A stretch of DNA of 64,000 nt from Sulfurovum sp. XGS-02. GTDB lineage: Bacteria; Campylobacterota; Campylobacteria; Campylobacterales; Sulfurovaceae. This document shows, piece by piece, positions 55,385 through 64,000 of this stretch (positions are counted from its first letter, which is position 1; each line of letters begins with the position of its first letter). Under the pieces are notes generated by a model, which made no database searches, was not told the DNA's origin, and was given only the letters and a program-made list of their open reading frames with translations. The stretch is from positions 992,001-1,056,000 of the forward strand of contig NZ_CP093312.1 in assembly GCF_023213175.1 (NCBI RefSeq). Reading direction: 5' to 3'. A program made the position numbers and the translations under genes.

Positions 55385-55714
55385 ATGGTGGAAGGTATGA
55401 TAAAAGTGATGTATACGGTCATGTGTAAAAATGATGTCAATGAAACAGTGAGTCTGGCTGATATACTAGCAAATGAGAAAGTGCAAAAGGCCATTAAAGG
55501 TGAGTTTGCAAAAGGGCTGAGAAATCTTGCTCTCTCTTCTAAAGATGATACAGAGATCTATTTGAAAACAAATAAAGTCGTGTATGAAATGACCGTAAGT
55601 AAAAATGATTTTGCAGACCTGGTAGTACTTGCTGAAGAGGATGCACGTAAACATAAACGTATCAAAAAAGAGTGTGATGGAGTGGAATTGGTTGATATTT
55701 TAACCATTGACTAG
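55385..55714 (+). CDS. hypothetical protein, 109 aa
   Basis: No family recognised. Soluble, Lys/Asp/Glu-rich and mostly helical. An in-frame ATG at 55361 gives 117 aa, but the -10 box at 55347-55352 leaves it almost no leader, while 55385 has AAGGAG close upstream. Shares its upstream 28-bp element with the unrelated gene at 4704-5045. Followed 57 bp later by the SUV3-like helicase. Confidence 0.6.
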   Translation: MVEGMIKVMYTVMCKNDVNETVSLADILANEKVQKAIKGEFAKGLRNLALSSKDDTEIYLKTNKVVYEMTVSKNDFADLVVLAEEDARKHKRIKKECDGVELVDILTID

Positions 55715-55771
55715 AGACAAGGGTTACTTTTTCATGCTATACTTAGTCAAAATAAAGAATGATAGAAGACT

Positions 55772-58588
55772 ATGGCAAAGAAAAAGAAAAAATACTTTAT
55801 AAAACTTAACAATAAAATACGAAACTATTTTAACGGGCTTCCTTTTGAAGAAGGTGTAACTACACTGGATGAAGATAAACTGATAGAGCTTATTATGCTT
55901 CTTGAACTCAGGCTTACCTCACATACCAAAGAAGAGATGATACGTGCACTCAGACGTATCTGGAGTGAAGGCGATGCTGTATCCAGAGAAAAGATAGTTT
56001 CCTACCTTACCCAGCGTTACAAAGCGGTTCCATACTCCAGAGATCGTAAACGTCCCTCAGACAAAGTAGAAAAAATCCTTCAGCTTTTAGGTGATACTGA
56101 CTATACCAAACACGAAGAGAATCTGATCCTTGAAGCATTCATCGATGTTAAAAGCAGCAAGATCACTGAAGAAAAGGTACGTAATAAACTCACCTACTTA
56201 AGGATGAGAAACCGGCTTCATACACTTGAAAAATCTTTGGAGGTTGTATTCAACTCCCTGAATGAAATGGAGTTTTACCATAGCTTCACTTTTGCCTTGC
56301 AGAACTTTGACTTCAATAAACTGCTTTTATGTACAACGTCAACTCTCAATATGGACGAGCTCTGGAATTTGGATGATGAAGAGATCATCGCTAAACTTGA
56401 AGCACTAAAAGAAAAGACCATTACCAAAAAAACTGCAGAGATAGAAGAGTTTCTCAAACATGTACAAGACCCTAAACATACTTATCTGACAGAACAGGAT
56501 ATCACTGCTGCACTCAAAAGTATGCCGCCTGAAGTACTGCTCTACCACGCACCTATAGCATTTGAAACTGTTGAAAAAATATTGACAGAGATCAGTGATA
56601 AATATGAAGTGTTTGAAAGTACGGACCATATCATTATAGAAAAAGAGAAGAACGATGATCTGTTTGGAACCACCCTCTTTTACAATACTTCTGTTTCCTA
56701 TGAAAAACCTTTTATCTATAATCTCATTTGGAGAGGCAAAGAACTTCCTGTCAAAGAAGATATCAACAGGGTCAATGATGACCTGCTTGCACACTTCAGA
56801 GTCGCTATAGATGATGTCATGCAGGATATGAGAGAAGAGAGTGATAAACTGGATATAGAAGATGAGAAACTTCATGAGTTTATTGTACGTTTTGTAGAAC
56901 CGCAGGTACGTTCCTCCAACGTCCTAAAGTTCAAAGAAAAAAGTAAAAGACGTATACTTTTTCATTTTGGAGAATATATCAGGCCTCTGCTTGAGAAACA
57001 AAAACGTGAAGAATTGCTGGCCAAGACCATACGTGATTTTAAAAATCTTTTTCCTCTTGCACGTGAACTGAAAAGAAAGATCATCTTTCATGTAGGACCT
57101 ACAAATTCAGGAAAAACCTATGCGGCAATGAAAGAATTGGAAGCTGGAGAAACAGGTTACTATCTTGCTCCTCTACGGCTTCTTGCACTTGAGGGGTATG
57201 AAAACCTCAAAAAAGAAGGTATTGCTGTCTCACTCATCACAGGTGAAGAGGAGATCATCGATGAAGAATCCACCCATATCTCGTCTACGATAGAGATGAT
57301 GAATGGTTCTGTCGATGTGGATGTATGTGTCATAGATGAGATCCAAATGATCGCAGATCGTGACAGGGGATGGGCATGGGCGAATGCGCTTATAGGTGCA
57401 CCTGCCAAAAAGGTTATACTTACAGGATCGAGTGATGCACTTCACGCGGTAAAAGAGCTCTGTACCTATCTGGATGAAGAGTTGGAGGTGGTCCATTTTG
57501 AGCGAAAAAATGAACTGGCGATGCTGACCCATCCTACTTCCATGAAGCATATAGAACCTCAGACCGCCGTCGTTGCCTTTTCCAGACGTGATGTCCTTTC
57601 ACTCAAACAACAACTCAGTGAAAAATATTCTGTCTCTGTCGTATACGGTAATCTTTCTCCTGAGGTCAGACGTGAGGAAGCCAGACGCTTTAGAGAAGGT
57701 GAAAGCCAAATACTTGTTGCCACCGATGCCATAGCTATGGGACTCAACCTTCCCATCAAGACCCTGCTCTTTTCCAAAGACAACAAGTTTGACGGTTTAC
57801 GAAGACGTGAACTTCTTCCTACAGAAGTCCTTCAGATATCAGGACGGGCAGGACGTTACGGTTTTGAAGAAAAAGGATATGTAGGTGCCTTGGATGAGAC
57901 TGCACTGGCTACCATTACTTCTGCTTTTCATATGCCGCTTCCAGACCTTAAATTACCGGTCTCTGTCATGGCCAGTCTGGAACATGTCATGCTCATCGGT
58001 GAGATACTGGAAACAGATAACATTTTGGATATTCTTGCATTTTTTTCAGAGAATATGGAGTTTGAAGGACCTTTTGTTGCCGCTAACATTGACTCTATGC
58101 TCGAGATAGCTGCCATTGTCAGTGAATACAGCCTGGATCTAAAAACACGTTATTATCTCTCTTGTGCACCTGCAAGTATCTCATCGCCATACATAGAATC
58201 GGTCTTCCACCGTTATATCCGTCAGATCGAAGCAGGAGGAAAAGTACTCTATATCCCACCACGAGACCTTCCCGCTTTTGCACAGACCAATGATATGCTT
58301 CTCAATGCAGAAGACAGAGTACGAGAGATCTCACTCTACCTCTGGCTCTCCTTCAAGTTCCCGGATATTTTTCAAGATACGGACAAAGCTATGGCAGCCA
58401 GAGTACGACTGAACAACTTCATTGAAAATTCTCTCAGACAGGGACATTTCACTAAACAATGTCGCAGGTGTGGGAAGGTACTTGATTTTTCTTACAGATT
58501 TTCTATTTGTGATGAGTGCCATAATCAAAGTAAAAGAGGTTCAGGATCTTCAAGCTATGGTGGCTATCGCGGTCGCAGAAGAAGATAA
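55772..58588 (+). CDS. SUV3-like RNA helicase with C-terminal zinc ribbon
   Basis: 938 aa. A 430-residue helical N-terminal region precedes the helicase: Walker A HVGPTNSGKTYAAM (about 444-457), Walker B VDVCVIDEIQMIADRDRGWAW (DEIQ, about 515), then motif V/VI in VATDAIAMGLNLPI and QISGRAGRYG. These are the SUV3/SUPV3L1 hallmarks. A SUV3-type C-terminal helical domain follows, then a CxxC...CxxC zinc ribbon (CRRCGK and CDEC) and an Arg/Gly tail. Probably unwinds structured RNA for decay. The N-terminal half has no match I can name. Confidence 0.85.
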   Translation: MAKKKKKYFIKLNNKIRNYFNGLPFEEGVTTLDEDKLIELIMLLELRLTSHTKEEMIRALRRIWSEGDAVSREKIVSYLTQRYKAVPYSRDRKRPSDKVEKILQLLGDTDYTKHEENLILEAFIDVKSSKITEEKVRNKLTYLRMRNRLHTLEKSLEVVFNSLNEMEFYHSFTFALQNFDFNKLLLCTTSTLNMDELWNLDDEEIIAKLEALKEKTITKKTAEIEEFLKHVQDPKHTYLTEQDITAALKSMPPEVLLYHAPIAFETVEKILTEISDKYEVFESTDHIIIEKEKNDDLFGTTLFYNTSVSYEKPFIYNLIWRGKELPVKEDINRVNDDLLAHFRVAIDDVMQDMREESDKLDIEDEKLHEFIVRFVEPQVRSSNVLKFKEKSKRRILFHFGEYIRPLLEKQKREELLAKTIRDFKNLFPLARELKRKIIFHVGPTNSGKTYAAMKELEAGETGYYLAPLRLLALEGYENLKKEGIAVSLITGEEEIIDEESTHISSTIEMMNGSVDVDVCVIDEIQMIADRDRGWAWANALIGAPAKKVILTGSSDALHAVKELCTYLDEELEVVHFERKNELAMLTHPTSMKHIEPQTAVVAFSRRDVLSLKQQLSEKYSVSVVYGNLSPEVRREEARRFREGESQILVATDAIAMGLNLPIKTLLFSKDNKFDGLRRRELLPTEVLQISGRAGRYGFEEKGYVGALDETALATITSAFHMPLPDLKLPVSVMASLEHVMLIGEILETDNILDILAFFSENMEFEGPFVAANIDSMLEIAAIVSEYSLDLKTRYYLSCAPASISSPYIESVFHRYIRQIEAGGKVLYIPPRDLPAFAQTNDMLLNAEDRVREISLYLWLSFKFPDIFQDTDKAMAARVRLNNFIENSLRQGHFTKQCRRCGKVLDFSYRFSICDECHNQSKRGSGSSSYGGYRGRRRR

Positions 58589-58629
58589 ACCAGACTATAA
58601 ATAAATACACATTCACAGCGATAAAACAT

Positions 58630-59118
58630 ATGGAGATAAACAAAGTATCAACAAAAGAGCAGTTAAGCACTATTGAAGATCTTGCTTATGAGATATGGTA
58701 TGAACATTACACACCTATCATAGGAAAGTATCAAGTGGAATATATGTTAAAGAAGTTTCAATCTGTTAAAGTGATGATGGAACAGATCAAAAACGGTTCC
58801 TTATATTTTTTGATCCTGGATAACAATATACCTCTAGGATACATGAGTGCGGAACTTCTCTCTGAGACACTGTTCCTAAGTAAATTGTATGTTACAGAGG
58901 AGAAGCGTGGTAAAGGATATGGACGAAGAATGATAGCACACCTGGAGGGTTTGGCCAAAGAAATGAATCTTAACAACATTTCACTGACTGTAAACAAGTA
59001 TAATACCCAAAGCATTGCAATGTATAAAAAAGTTGGATTTGTTATTTCCGGTAGTGTGGTGAAAGATATCGGTGAGGGTTTTATCATGGATGACTATCAG
59101 ATGGAAAAAAGGCTATAG
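58630..59118 (+). CDS. GNAT-family N-acetyltransferase
   Basis: 162 aa. Acetyl-CoA-binding motif A LSKLYVTEEKRGKGYGRRMIAHL (about 76-98) with the R-G-K-G-Y-G loop, preceded by YFLILDNNIPLGYMSAEL; the C-terminal NTQSIAMYKKVGFVISG is the typical strand 6-7 region. Substrate unknown. No clear Shine-Dalgarno before the ATG, which lies 41 bp after the helicase gene, so it may be read through. Confidence 0.88.
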   Translation: MEINKVSTKEQLSTIEDLAYEIWYEHYTPIIGKYQVEYMLKKFQSVKVMMEQIKNGSLYFLILDNNIPLGYMSAELLSETLFLSKLYVTEEKRGKGYGRRMIAHLEGLAKEMNLNNISLTVNKYNTQSIAMYKKVGFVISGSVVKDIGEGFIMDDYQMEKRL

Positions 59119-59273
59119 CTTTCTCATTGATTTTAATAGGATATAATAGGAGCACATCATAAAATGATATGAGCAGAAAACAAAACGCTTATCTTCCATA
59201 GATCATAAGCTATAAAAGTATTTAACAGTGCCAAACAGAAAAAGATATTCAAAAAATAAAAAGGCACTGATCC

Positions 59274-60131
59274 ATGGCAGAAAAGTTCATCGTAAAAGAA
59301 AGATCCACACTCTTGGATTTTCTTATTAACCATCTTACCGGCTGGTCCAAAAAGACTGTAAAACAGCGTTTGCAAGGTTCAAGTATTGCTGTAAACGGTG
59401 AGATCAGCACCAAATATGATTTCCCTTTAAATGTCAATGATGTCGTAGAAGTGGGTGTGGTTAAAAAAGCTTCGACACAGGGACAGACACTGCACAAATT
59501 AGAGATCATCTATCAAGATAAAGATATCATCGCGATCAATAAACCTGCGGGGCTTTTGTCTGTCGGGAACACGACAGAAAGCAAACAGCATGCCCTTGCC
59601 ATACTGAGAAATCAACTCTCCCGTGCCAAAAAGCAGGTGAAGCTCTGGCCTGTACATCGTTTGGACCGTGATACCTCCGGCATACTGCTCTTTGCGACAT
59701 CCAAAGAGATGAGGGAAAGTGTAATGGACAAATGGAGCATAGCTGAAAAGATCTATTTAGCCATAGTTGAGGGTTATCCAAAAGAAAAAAAAGGGACCAT
59801 AACCCAGCCCTTAAGAGCGGATGAAAGAGAGTACCGTATGCATATAGGCAAACACCCCGATGCCAAAGCTGCCGTTACACACTATACCGTGAAACAGACT
59901 ACCCCTGAACGCGCTTTATTAGAAGTGAAGATAGAGACAGGAAGGCAGCACCAGATACGTGCTCATTTGGCTTGGTTGGGACACAGTATCCTCGGTGATG
60001 AACGTTATGGAACCAAGGGAGAGAAGATGGGACTTCATGCAAAAAAACTGACGATCATCCATCCTGTAAATAAAAAGCCTCTCTCTTTTGAAGTAGATGC
60101 TCCTAGAGATTTTTATGCTCTTTTAAATTAA
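59274..60131 (+). CDS. RluA-family rRNA/tRNA pseudouridine synthase
   Basis: 285 aa. An S4-like RNA-binding domain at the N-terminus (LLDFLINHLTGWSKKTVKQRLQGSSIAVNGE, about 12-42), then the catalytic domain with VHRLDRDTSGILLF (Asp nucleophile, about 122-135), IETGRQHQIRAHLAWLGHSILGDERYG and HAKKLTIIHP. Converts uridines in rRNA or tRNA to pseudouridine. Which of RluA/C/D it is cannot be told. Confidence 0.9.
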   Translation: MAEKFIVKERSTLLDFLINHLTGWSKKTVKQRLQGSSIAVNGEISTKYDFPLNVNDVVEVGVVKKASTQGQTLHKLEIIYQDKDIIAINKPAGLLSVGNTTESKQHALAILRNQLSRAKKQVKLWPVHRLDRDTSGILLFATSKEMRESVMDKWSIAEKIYLAIVEGYPKEKKGTITQPLRADEREYRMHIGKHPDAKAAVTHYTVKQTTPERALLEVKIETGRQHQIRAHLAWLGHSILGDERYGTKGEKMGLHAKKLTIIHPVNKKPLSFEVDAPRDFYALLN

Positions 60132-60304
60132 ATTGGACAAAAAGCAGAAGTTCATGAGAACTACATGGGCAAAGTTTGTCTTTATCCTACCAGCACAGAA
60201 ACTTCACATTTTTACCATTCTTCTTTAAATTTTGGTATACTTTACATAGTATCAGTGTCAAGAAAATGTATAAAAAGTCTTCAACAATACACAAAGGAGC
60301 TTTC

Positions 60305-60499
60305 ATGAATATTAAAATTATTTCTGTCATTGTACTTATTGTGTTTGTTGTTTTGTTTGTTTTTCAAAATATTTCTATAGTAGAAGTTCATTTTTTATTT
60401 TGGTCTCTTCAAATATCCCGTGCCCTGCTTATTTTTTGTCTGCTTCTCATCGGTATCGCCATAGGTTGGCTTTTACATGCTCATTTTAAAGGCAAGTGA
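60305..60499 (+). CDS. lapA: LapA/DUF1049-domain small membrane protein
   Basis: 64 aa from ATG 60305 with AAAGGAG upstream; the in-frame codons back to 60176 are not part of the gene. Two membrane helices (about 4-22 and 36-56) with the family motif VFVVLFVFQNISIVEVHFLFWSLQISRALLI between. LapA-type proteins take part in lipopolysaccharide assembly control with LapB; no lapB is beside it. Confidence 0.75.
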   Translation: MNIKIISVIVLIVFVVLFVFQNISIVEVHFLFWSLQISRALLIFCLLLIGIAIGWLLHAHFKGK

Positions 60500-60630
60500 G
60501 ATTCATGATTTTATGAAAATACATAGAATGCATATGGACGTGGTAAACACTTTATATGCATTTTTATAGATAACTGAACAACTTTGCCCATAAAGAAGAA
60601 GAAGTGTATTCAATACCATCCCATTTTTGC

Positions 60631-60636
60631 TATAAT
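60631..60636 (+). promoter_or_regulatory. extended -10 promoter of the second DEAD-box helicase
   Basis: TGCTATAAT with the TATAAT box at 60631-60636 after a T-rich tract; start of transcription near 60643 gives a leader of about 50 nt. Confidence 0.65.
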
Positions 60637-60695
60637 ACTAACAAATATATTTAATAATTAAATATAACCACTCTATAGATTTGAAAGGAAATATC

Positions 60696-61979
60696 ATCAA
60701 ATCATTTGAAAAACTAAATTTACATCCCGATATTTTGAAGGCCATAGCGCATGTGAAATATGAACAAACCACTGCCATACAGAACAAAGTCATTCCTCCG
60801 GCACTTAAAAGTGCGGACATACTGGGTGCATCAAAGTCTGGAACGGGGAAAACTGCTGCCTATGTACTGCCGCTGCTTAATAAACTGCAAAAGATTGTAA
60901 AGCATGACCAGAAAGTGGTCAGGGCACTGATTATTGTGCCTACGATCGAGCTTGTAGATCAGGTTTCCCGTACTATCAATGATCTTGGCAAATATCTTGA
61001 CATTAAAAATGTAAAGATTCAGGGAGGCGTGCATAAAAGTGCACAACTTGAAAGACTCTCTCAGGGTGCAGATATTATTGTCGCCACACCGGGAAGACTA
61101 TTGAATTTCATAGAAGATAAAAAGATCAACCTTGATTACATTAATACGGTGATCCTGGATGAGGCAGATACTATGCTGGAGCTGGGATTTCTAGGTGAGA
61201 TACAAGGTATACTCAAGCATTGTAAGCAACCAAAACAAACGATGATGTTCTCTGCAACCATTTCACAAAATATCAAAAAACTTGCAAAAGAGTTTTTACG
61301 TGATCCCGCGATAGTAGAAGTAAGCCAGCGAAGAGATGTAGTAGATTTCATTGCGCACAGAGCCTATAAAGTAGATAAAGCAAGAAAAGCGGAATTGACC
61401 GCTACACTCATCAAAGATATGCACCTGGACCAAGTCCTGCTATTTGCCAGTACAAAAGAGTCTGCCAATAAGATATATGAATACCTTAGAAGCCAAAATA
61501 TACGTACCTCCATCATACACGGTGATCTTGCAAGAGGTGCCAGAGCAAAATCTCTGGCCCTTTTGAAAAGCGGGAAAACGCAGGTGTTGGTTGCCACGGA
61601 TATTGCGGCAAGAGGTATAGACATTAAAGAGCTCTCTATGGTCATTAACTATGATATGCCGGAGGGTACAGATGATTTTACGCATCGTGTAGGAAGAACC
61701 GGTAGAGCAAACCATAAAGGCTCGGTTATCTCTATTCTGACCACAAGAGACTATGATATTTTCTCCAAAATGGAGAGGAATTTACGTCTCAACATCAAAA
61801 GAGATATCTATCCCGGTTTTGAACTGACGGACAAACAGCCGAGACAGAAACAGCCGAAGAAAAAGTCACTGATCGAGAGAAAAGGAAAATTTGACTTTCA
61901 TAAACAAAAAATGCAGAAGAAAAATGCTCAAAAAAAGAGCGGTCAAACAAAAAAGAAGCAAACAGGACGAAAAAAATAA
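60696..61979 (+). CDS. DEAD-box RNA helicase, second copy, apparent ATC start
   Basis: 427 aa if begun at the ATC codon at 60696, 6 nt after AAAGGA (60684-60689); it then reads (M)KSFEKLNLHPDILKAI, the normal family N-terminus. The only standard alternative is TTG at 60681, upstream of that Shine-Dalgarno and without one of its own. Motifs: Q motif, ASKSGTGKTAA, PTIELVDQ, ATPGRLLNF, DEAD (LDEADTMLE), [23 protein letters not shown]. Basic tail KKKSLIERKGK...KKQTGRKK. Differs from the first helicase and is not its duplicate. Confidence 0.9.
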   Translation: MKSFEKLNLHPDILKAIAHVKYEQTTAIQNKVIPPALKSADILGASKSGTGKTAAYVLPLLNKLQKIVKHDQKVVRALIIVPTIELVDQVSRTINDLGKYLDIKNVKIQGGVHKSAQLERLSQGADIIVATPGRLLNFIEDKKINLDYINTVILDEADTMLELGFLGEIQGILKHCKQPKQTMMFSATISQNIKKLAKEFLRDPAIVEVSQRRDVVDFIAHRAYKVDKARKAELTATLIKDMHLDQVLLFASTKESANKIYEYLRSQNIRTSIIHGDLARGARAKSLALLKSGKTQVLVATDIAARGIDIKELSMVINYDMPEGTDDFTHRVGRTGRANHKGSVISILTTRDYDIFSKMERNLRLNIKRDIYPGFELTDKQPRQKQPKKKSLIERKGKFDFHKQKMQKKNAQKKSGQTKKKQTGRKK

Positions 61980-61990
61980 AAGATCTCTAC

Positions 61991-63397
61991 CTAGAGTAGC
62001 GGGGCAAATACTTTCATCACATTTTCAAAGGCTTCACGCAGTTTGGACGGCTTTTCCATGCCTCTGCTTGAATGCTCTATCAATCCGTTCATCCAGCCTT
62101 CAATACTCTTTATGAATTCCGGAGAGTAGACAAATGTGACCACTTCATAATTGAGAAAAAGACTGCGATTGTCGAAATTAACCGATCCTACCATACCACC
62201 GACATTATCAAAAAGTATGGCTTTGGCATGGAGCATTTCTCCTTCATATAAAACAACGTCCGCACCTATTTCATCGAGTTCACGCATATATGGGCTTCTT
62301 CCCATATCTGCCAGGAGGTGGTCAGAATTTTTAGGCGTGATCAACTTAATATCAATCCCTTTATGATGTGCTATGACCAATGCCTGTATCATATTTTCAT
62401 CCGGTACAAAATAAGGGGTAACGATCCAGATACGTTTCTTCGCATTATAGATGGCATTCAAAAGTGCCTCATAAAGTGCATCACTGGAGATATCCGGACC
62501 GGAGGGAACCACTTGCACCCTACTCTCACCTTCACATAACTCTTCTACCTTCAGATCGATATGTTCTTCTCCTTTTGTCGCATAGATCCAATCATTCTGA
62601 AAAATATGGTAAAAATGGTGAACAGAAGGACCATTTAAACAGTAAAGTAGATCTTCCCAGCGTTTGGTGCCATCCGCTTTTCCCATATATGCATTACTAA
62701 GATTCATACCGCCGCTGAGCAGTGTTGTCTGGTCAAAGAGATAAATTTTGCGATGATTTCGAAGATTGATATAGTTTTGAAACGGTCTTTTCAAGATCGG
62801 GGTAAAAAATGCTACTTCACCACCTGCTTCTTTTAATGCTTTAAACCCTTTTTGATTGAAGCTTGCCCCCAGAGAGCCAACAAGATCCATAAGTAATCGT
62901 ACTTTAATGCCCTCTTTGGCTTTTTGTGTGAGCAGATCCAACATCGTTTGGGTCATTGTGTCAAACTGAAATACATAGGTACAGATATCGATACTCTGTT
63001 TTGCCAGACCGATCTCTTTGAGCATACGTTCATACGCTTCTGTACTATTGGTAATAAGCTCAAAACTATTTCCTCTTGTCGCAGGCGGCATACCGTTCTT
63101 CTGCAAAAGGTTTTGAAAAGCATGATAAGGATCATCTAGTTCATAAGGGGGATGTTCGCAGGCATGATCAAATTTTACATACTCTTTTTTATTTTTTCCT
63201 TCACGCTTTCGTATACCGATAAGAAAATAGAGTGGTACAACGATATAAGGTAAAAAGAATATAGATAACATCCATGAGATCATACTGGTGGGAGAGCGTT
63301 TTTGATAAAGAATGTGACTGAGTGCAGAGAAAACAAAAATACCGGCAAGGATGACCAGAAAGTAAGTACTGATAAACTGTAAAGGTGTAACGTCGAT
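61991..63397 (-). CDS. cls: cardiolipin synthase (PLD family), apparent ATC start
   Basis: 468 aa from the ATC at 63397, 6 nt after AAAGAGGAG. The ATG at 63283 would remove the first membrane helix and its conserved linker (QKRSPTSMISW) of the family. Two N-terminal helices (about 6-27, 41-60), then the two HKD catalytic motifs: HRKIYLFDQTTLLSGGMN (about 230-247) and HAKAILFDNVGGMVGSVN (about 380-397). It joins two phosphatidylglycerols to cardiolipin at the inner membrane. No ATG, GTG or TTG occurs in frame between 63397 and 63283. Confidence 0.92.
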   Translation of the reverse strand: MDVTPLQFISTYFLVILAGIFVFSALSHILYQKRSPTSMISWMLSIFFLPYIVVPLYFLIGIRKREGKNKKEYVKFDHACEHPPYELDDPYHAFQNLLQKNGMPPATRGNSFELITNSTEAYERMLKEIGLAKQSIDICTYVFQFDTMTQTMLDLLTQKAKEGIKVRLLMDLVGSLGASFNQKGFKALKEAGGEVAFFTPILKRPFQNYINLRNHRKIYLFDQTTLLSGGMNLSNAYMGKADGTKRWEDLLYCLNGPSVHHFYHIFQNDWIYATKGEEHIDLKVEELCEGESRVQVVPSGPDISSDALYEALLNAIYNAKKRIWIVTPYFVPDENMIQALVIAHHKGIDIKLITPKNSDHLLADMGRSPYMRELDEIGADVVLYEGEMLHAKAILFDNVGGMVGSVNFDNRSLFLNYEVVTFVYSPEFIKSIEGWMNGLIEHSSRGMEKPSKLREAFENVMKVFAPLL

Positions 63398-63548
63398 GGG
63401 TAACTCCTCTTTGAATACGTTTTTGAAAGCCTCGATCCTTTTATGGATTGATTATAACATAAAGAGAAGTCTTGAAAGTAAACTTTTATAAGTATTAAAC
63501 AGAACTATCAAGAGATACAAGCCTTAGGCCAGAATCTTTTATGATTCA

Positions 63549-64000
63549 TCAGACCTGTGAACTTGTATGCGGTACTTTGATCTTCGTAGCATTGTTTTCA
63601 ATTTTCTCTTTTTGATCTTCTTTTTTTGATCTCTCTTGAGGTTTTTTCTCCTCTTTTAAATTTCCTTCAGGCTCTGTAAGACTCTGTTTTTTTTGAAGCG
63701 TTAAAACAAGCAAACCGTTTTTATATTCGCTCTTTAAGCTTCTGGCATCTGTATCTGGGGGTAATGTTTCACTACGTTGTATCATACTTACATAACGCTG
63801 TTGCATTTTCATATTTGCATCGTCACTCTTCTTCATGGTCTCCACCGTTGCCTTTAAATGCAAAACACCGTCACTGATAGAGATATCTATCTGATTGTTT
63901 TTATTTTCAGGTATTTGTGTATGGTACTCATAATAGGTACCTTTGTCTTCCAATAAACTCTCTGTTCTTATACGATTGCCCGGTATGAATGTTTGTTTGG
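63549..64000 (-). CDS. Hsp20/alpha-crystallin small heat-shock protein, 5' cut by window edge
   Basis: The frame stays open to the right edge, so the N-terminus lies outside; a TTG at 63953 is within the domain and unlikely to be the start. About 150 residues visible. Alpha-crystallin parts: YYEYHTQIPENKNNQIDISISDGVLHLKATVE and SLKSEYKNGLLVLTLQKK. The C-terminal tail is very charged (KEEKKPQERSKKEDQKEK). An ATP-independent holdase chaperone, perhaps periplasmic or cytoplasmic. Confidence 0.85.
   Translation of the reverse strand, partial: KQTFIPGNRIRTESLLEDKGTYYEYHTQIPENKNNQIDISISDGVLHLKATVETMKKSDDANMKMQQRYVSMIQRSETLPPDTDARSLKSEYKNGLLVLTLQKKQSLTEPEGNLKEEKKPQERSKKEDQKEKIENNATKIKVPHTSSQV

Overview
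The window looks like a chromosomal segment of a Campylobacterota (former Epsilonproteobacteria) genome, most likely a Sulfurovum/Sulfurimonas-type free-living member. The evidence is the gene order tgt / COG3400 TrkA-like / aroB / mscS-like / mtaB / ftsH-like, which I recall from Helicobacter pylori (HP0281-HP0286); a BioV-type pimeloyl-ACP esterase; a MagIII-type DNA glycosylase; AT-rich spacers; and promoters made mainly of TATAAT-like -10 boxes. No rRNA, tRNA, transposase, prophage, integron or CRISPR array was recognised. About 63 genes are supported, several too short for a usual ORF scan.

Layout. 1-8.0 kb: FAD oxidoreductase and Gph phosphatase, TruD, a Tyr/His-rich small protein, a LemA/DUF2207 pair and a GGCT-like protein. 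8.1-18 kb: cytosolic nucleotidase, then the conserved tgt...bioV block. 18-24 kb: a lone GT4 glycosyltransferase, a patatin, an AI-2E-type permease and a cation/proton antiporter with an RCK domain. 23.8-26.7 kb: Nudix, MagIII, SDR, MogA and two very small proteins. 26.7-33.7 kb: two rhodanese-like secreted proteins in tandem, a SulP transporter, a SMUG2-like glycosylase, an EEP hydrolase, a 48-aa secreted peptide and a YhiN flavoprotein. 33.8-38.5 kb: secreted EF-hand proteins, a methyltransferase, a haem protein (DUF3365) and a free periplasmic double-Cache protein. 38.5-41.6 kb: a TetR/methyltransferase/DUF2238 operon with a striking operator array. 41.7-51.9 kb: diguanylate cyclase, a 1005-aa LVIVD-repeat protein, aldo/keto reductase, PilT, a pentahaem lipoprotein and an entericidin-like peptide. 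51.9-64 kb: RNA helicases (two DEAD-box, one SUV3-like), CDF exporter, ferritin-like DUF2202, GNAT, RluA, LapA, cardiolipin synthase and an Hsp20 cut by the right edge.

Most genes serve housekeeping: tRNA/rRNA modification (Tgt, MtaB, TruD, RluA), RNA remodelling, DNA repair (MagIII, SMUG2-like, Nudix), ion homeostasis (MscS-like, antiporter, CDF, SulP) and envelope functions.

The most unusual observations are not new protein families. (1) Three genes (COG3400-like at 10296, DEAD-box helicase at 60696, cardiolipin synthase at 63397 minus) have their conserved N-termini begin at an ATC codon placed 5-6 nt after a good Shine-Dalgarno, where ATG is expected. (2) Four TetR-type operators sit at an exact 42-bp period upstream of tetR, facing a gene-free stretch that holds a mini-ORF and a 34-bp perfect palindrome. 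(3) An identical 28-bp promoter-proximal element containing a tandem ATATGACA repeat precedes two unrelated small genes 50 kb apart. (4) The FtsH-like ATPase has lost all three HExxH residues. (5) Two rhodanese-like paralogues share a CX4C active loop.
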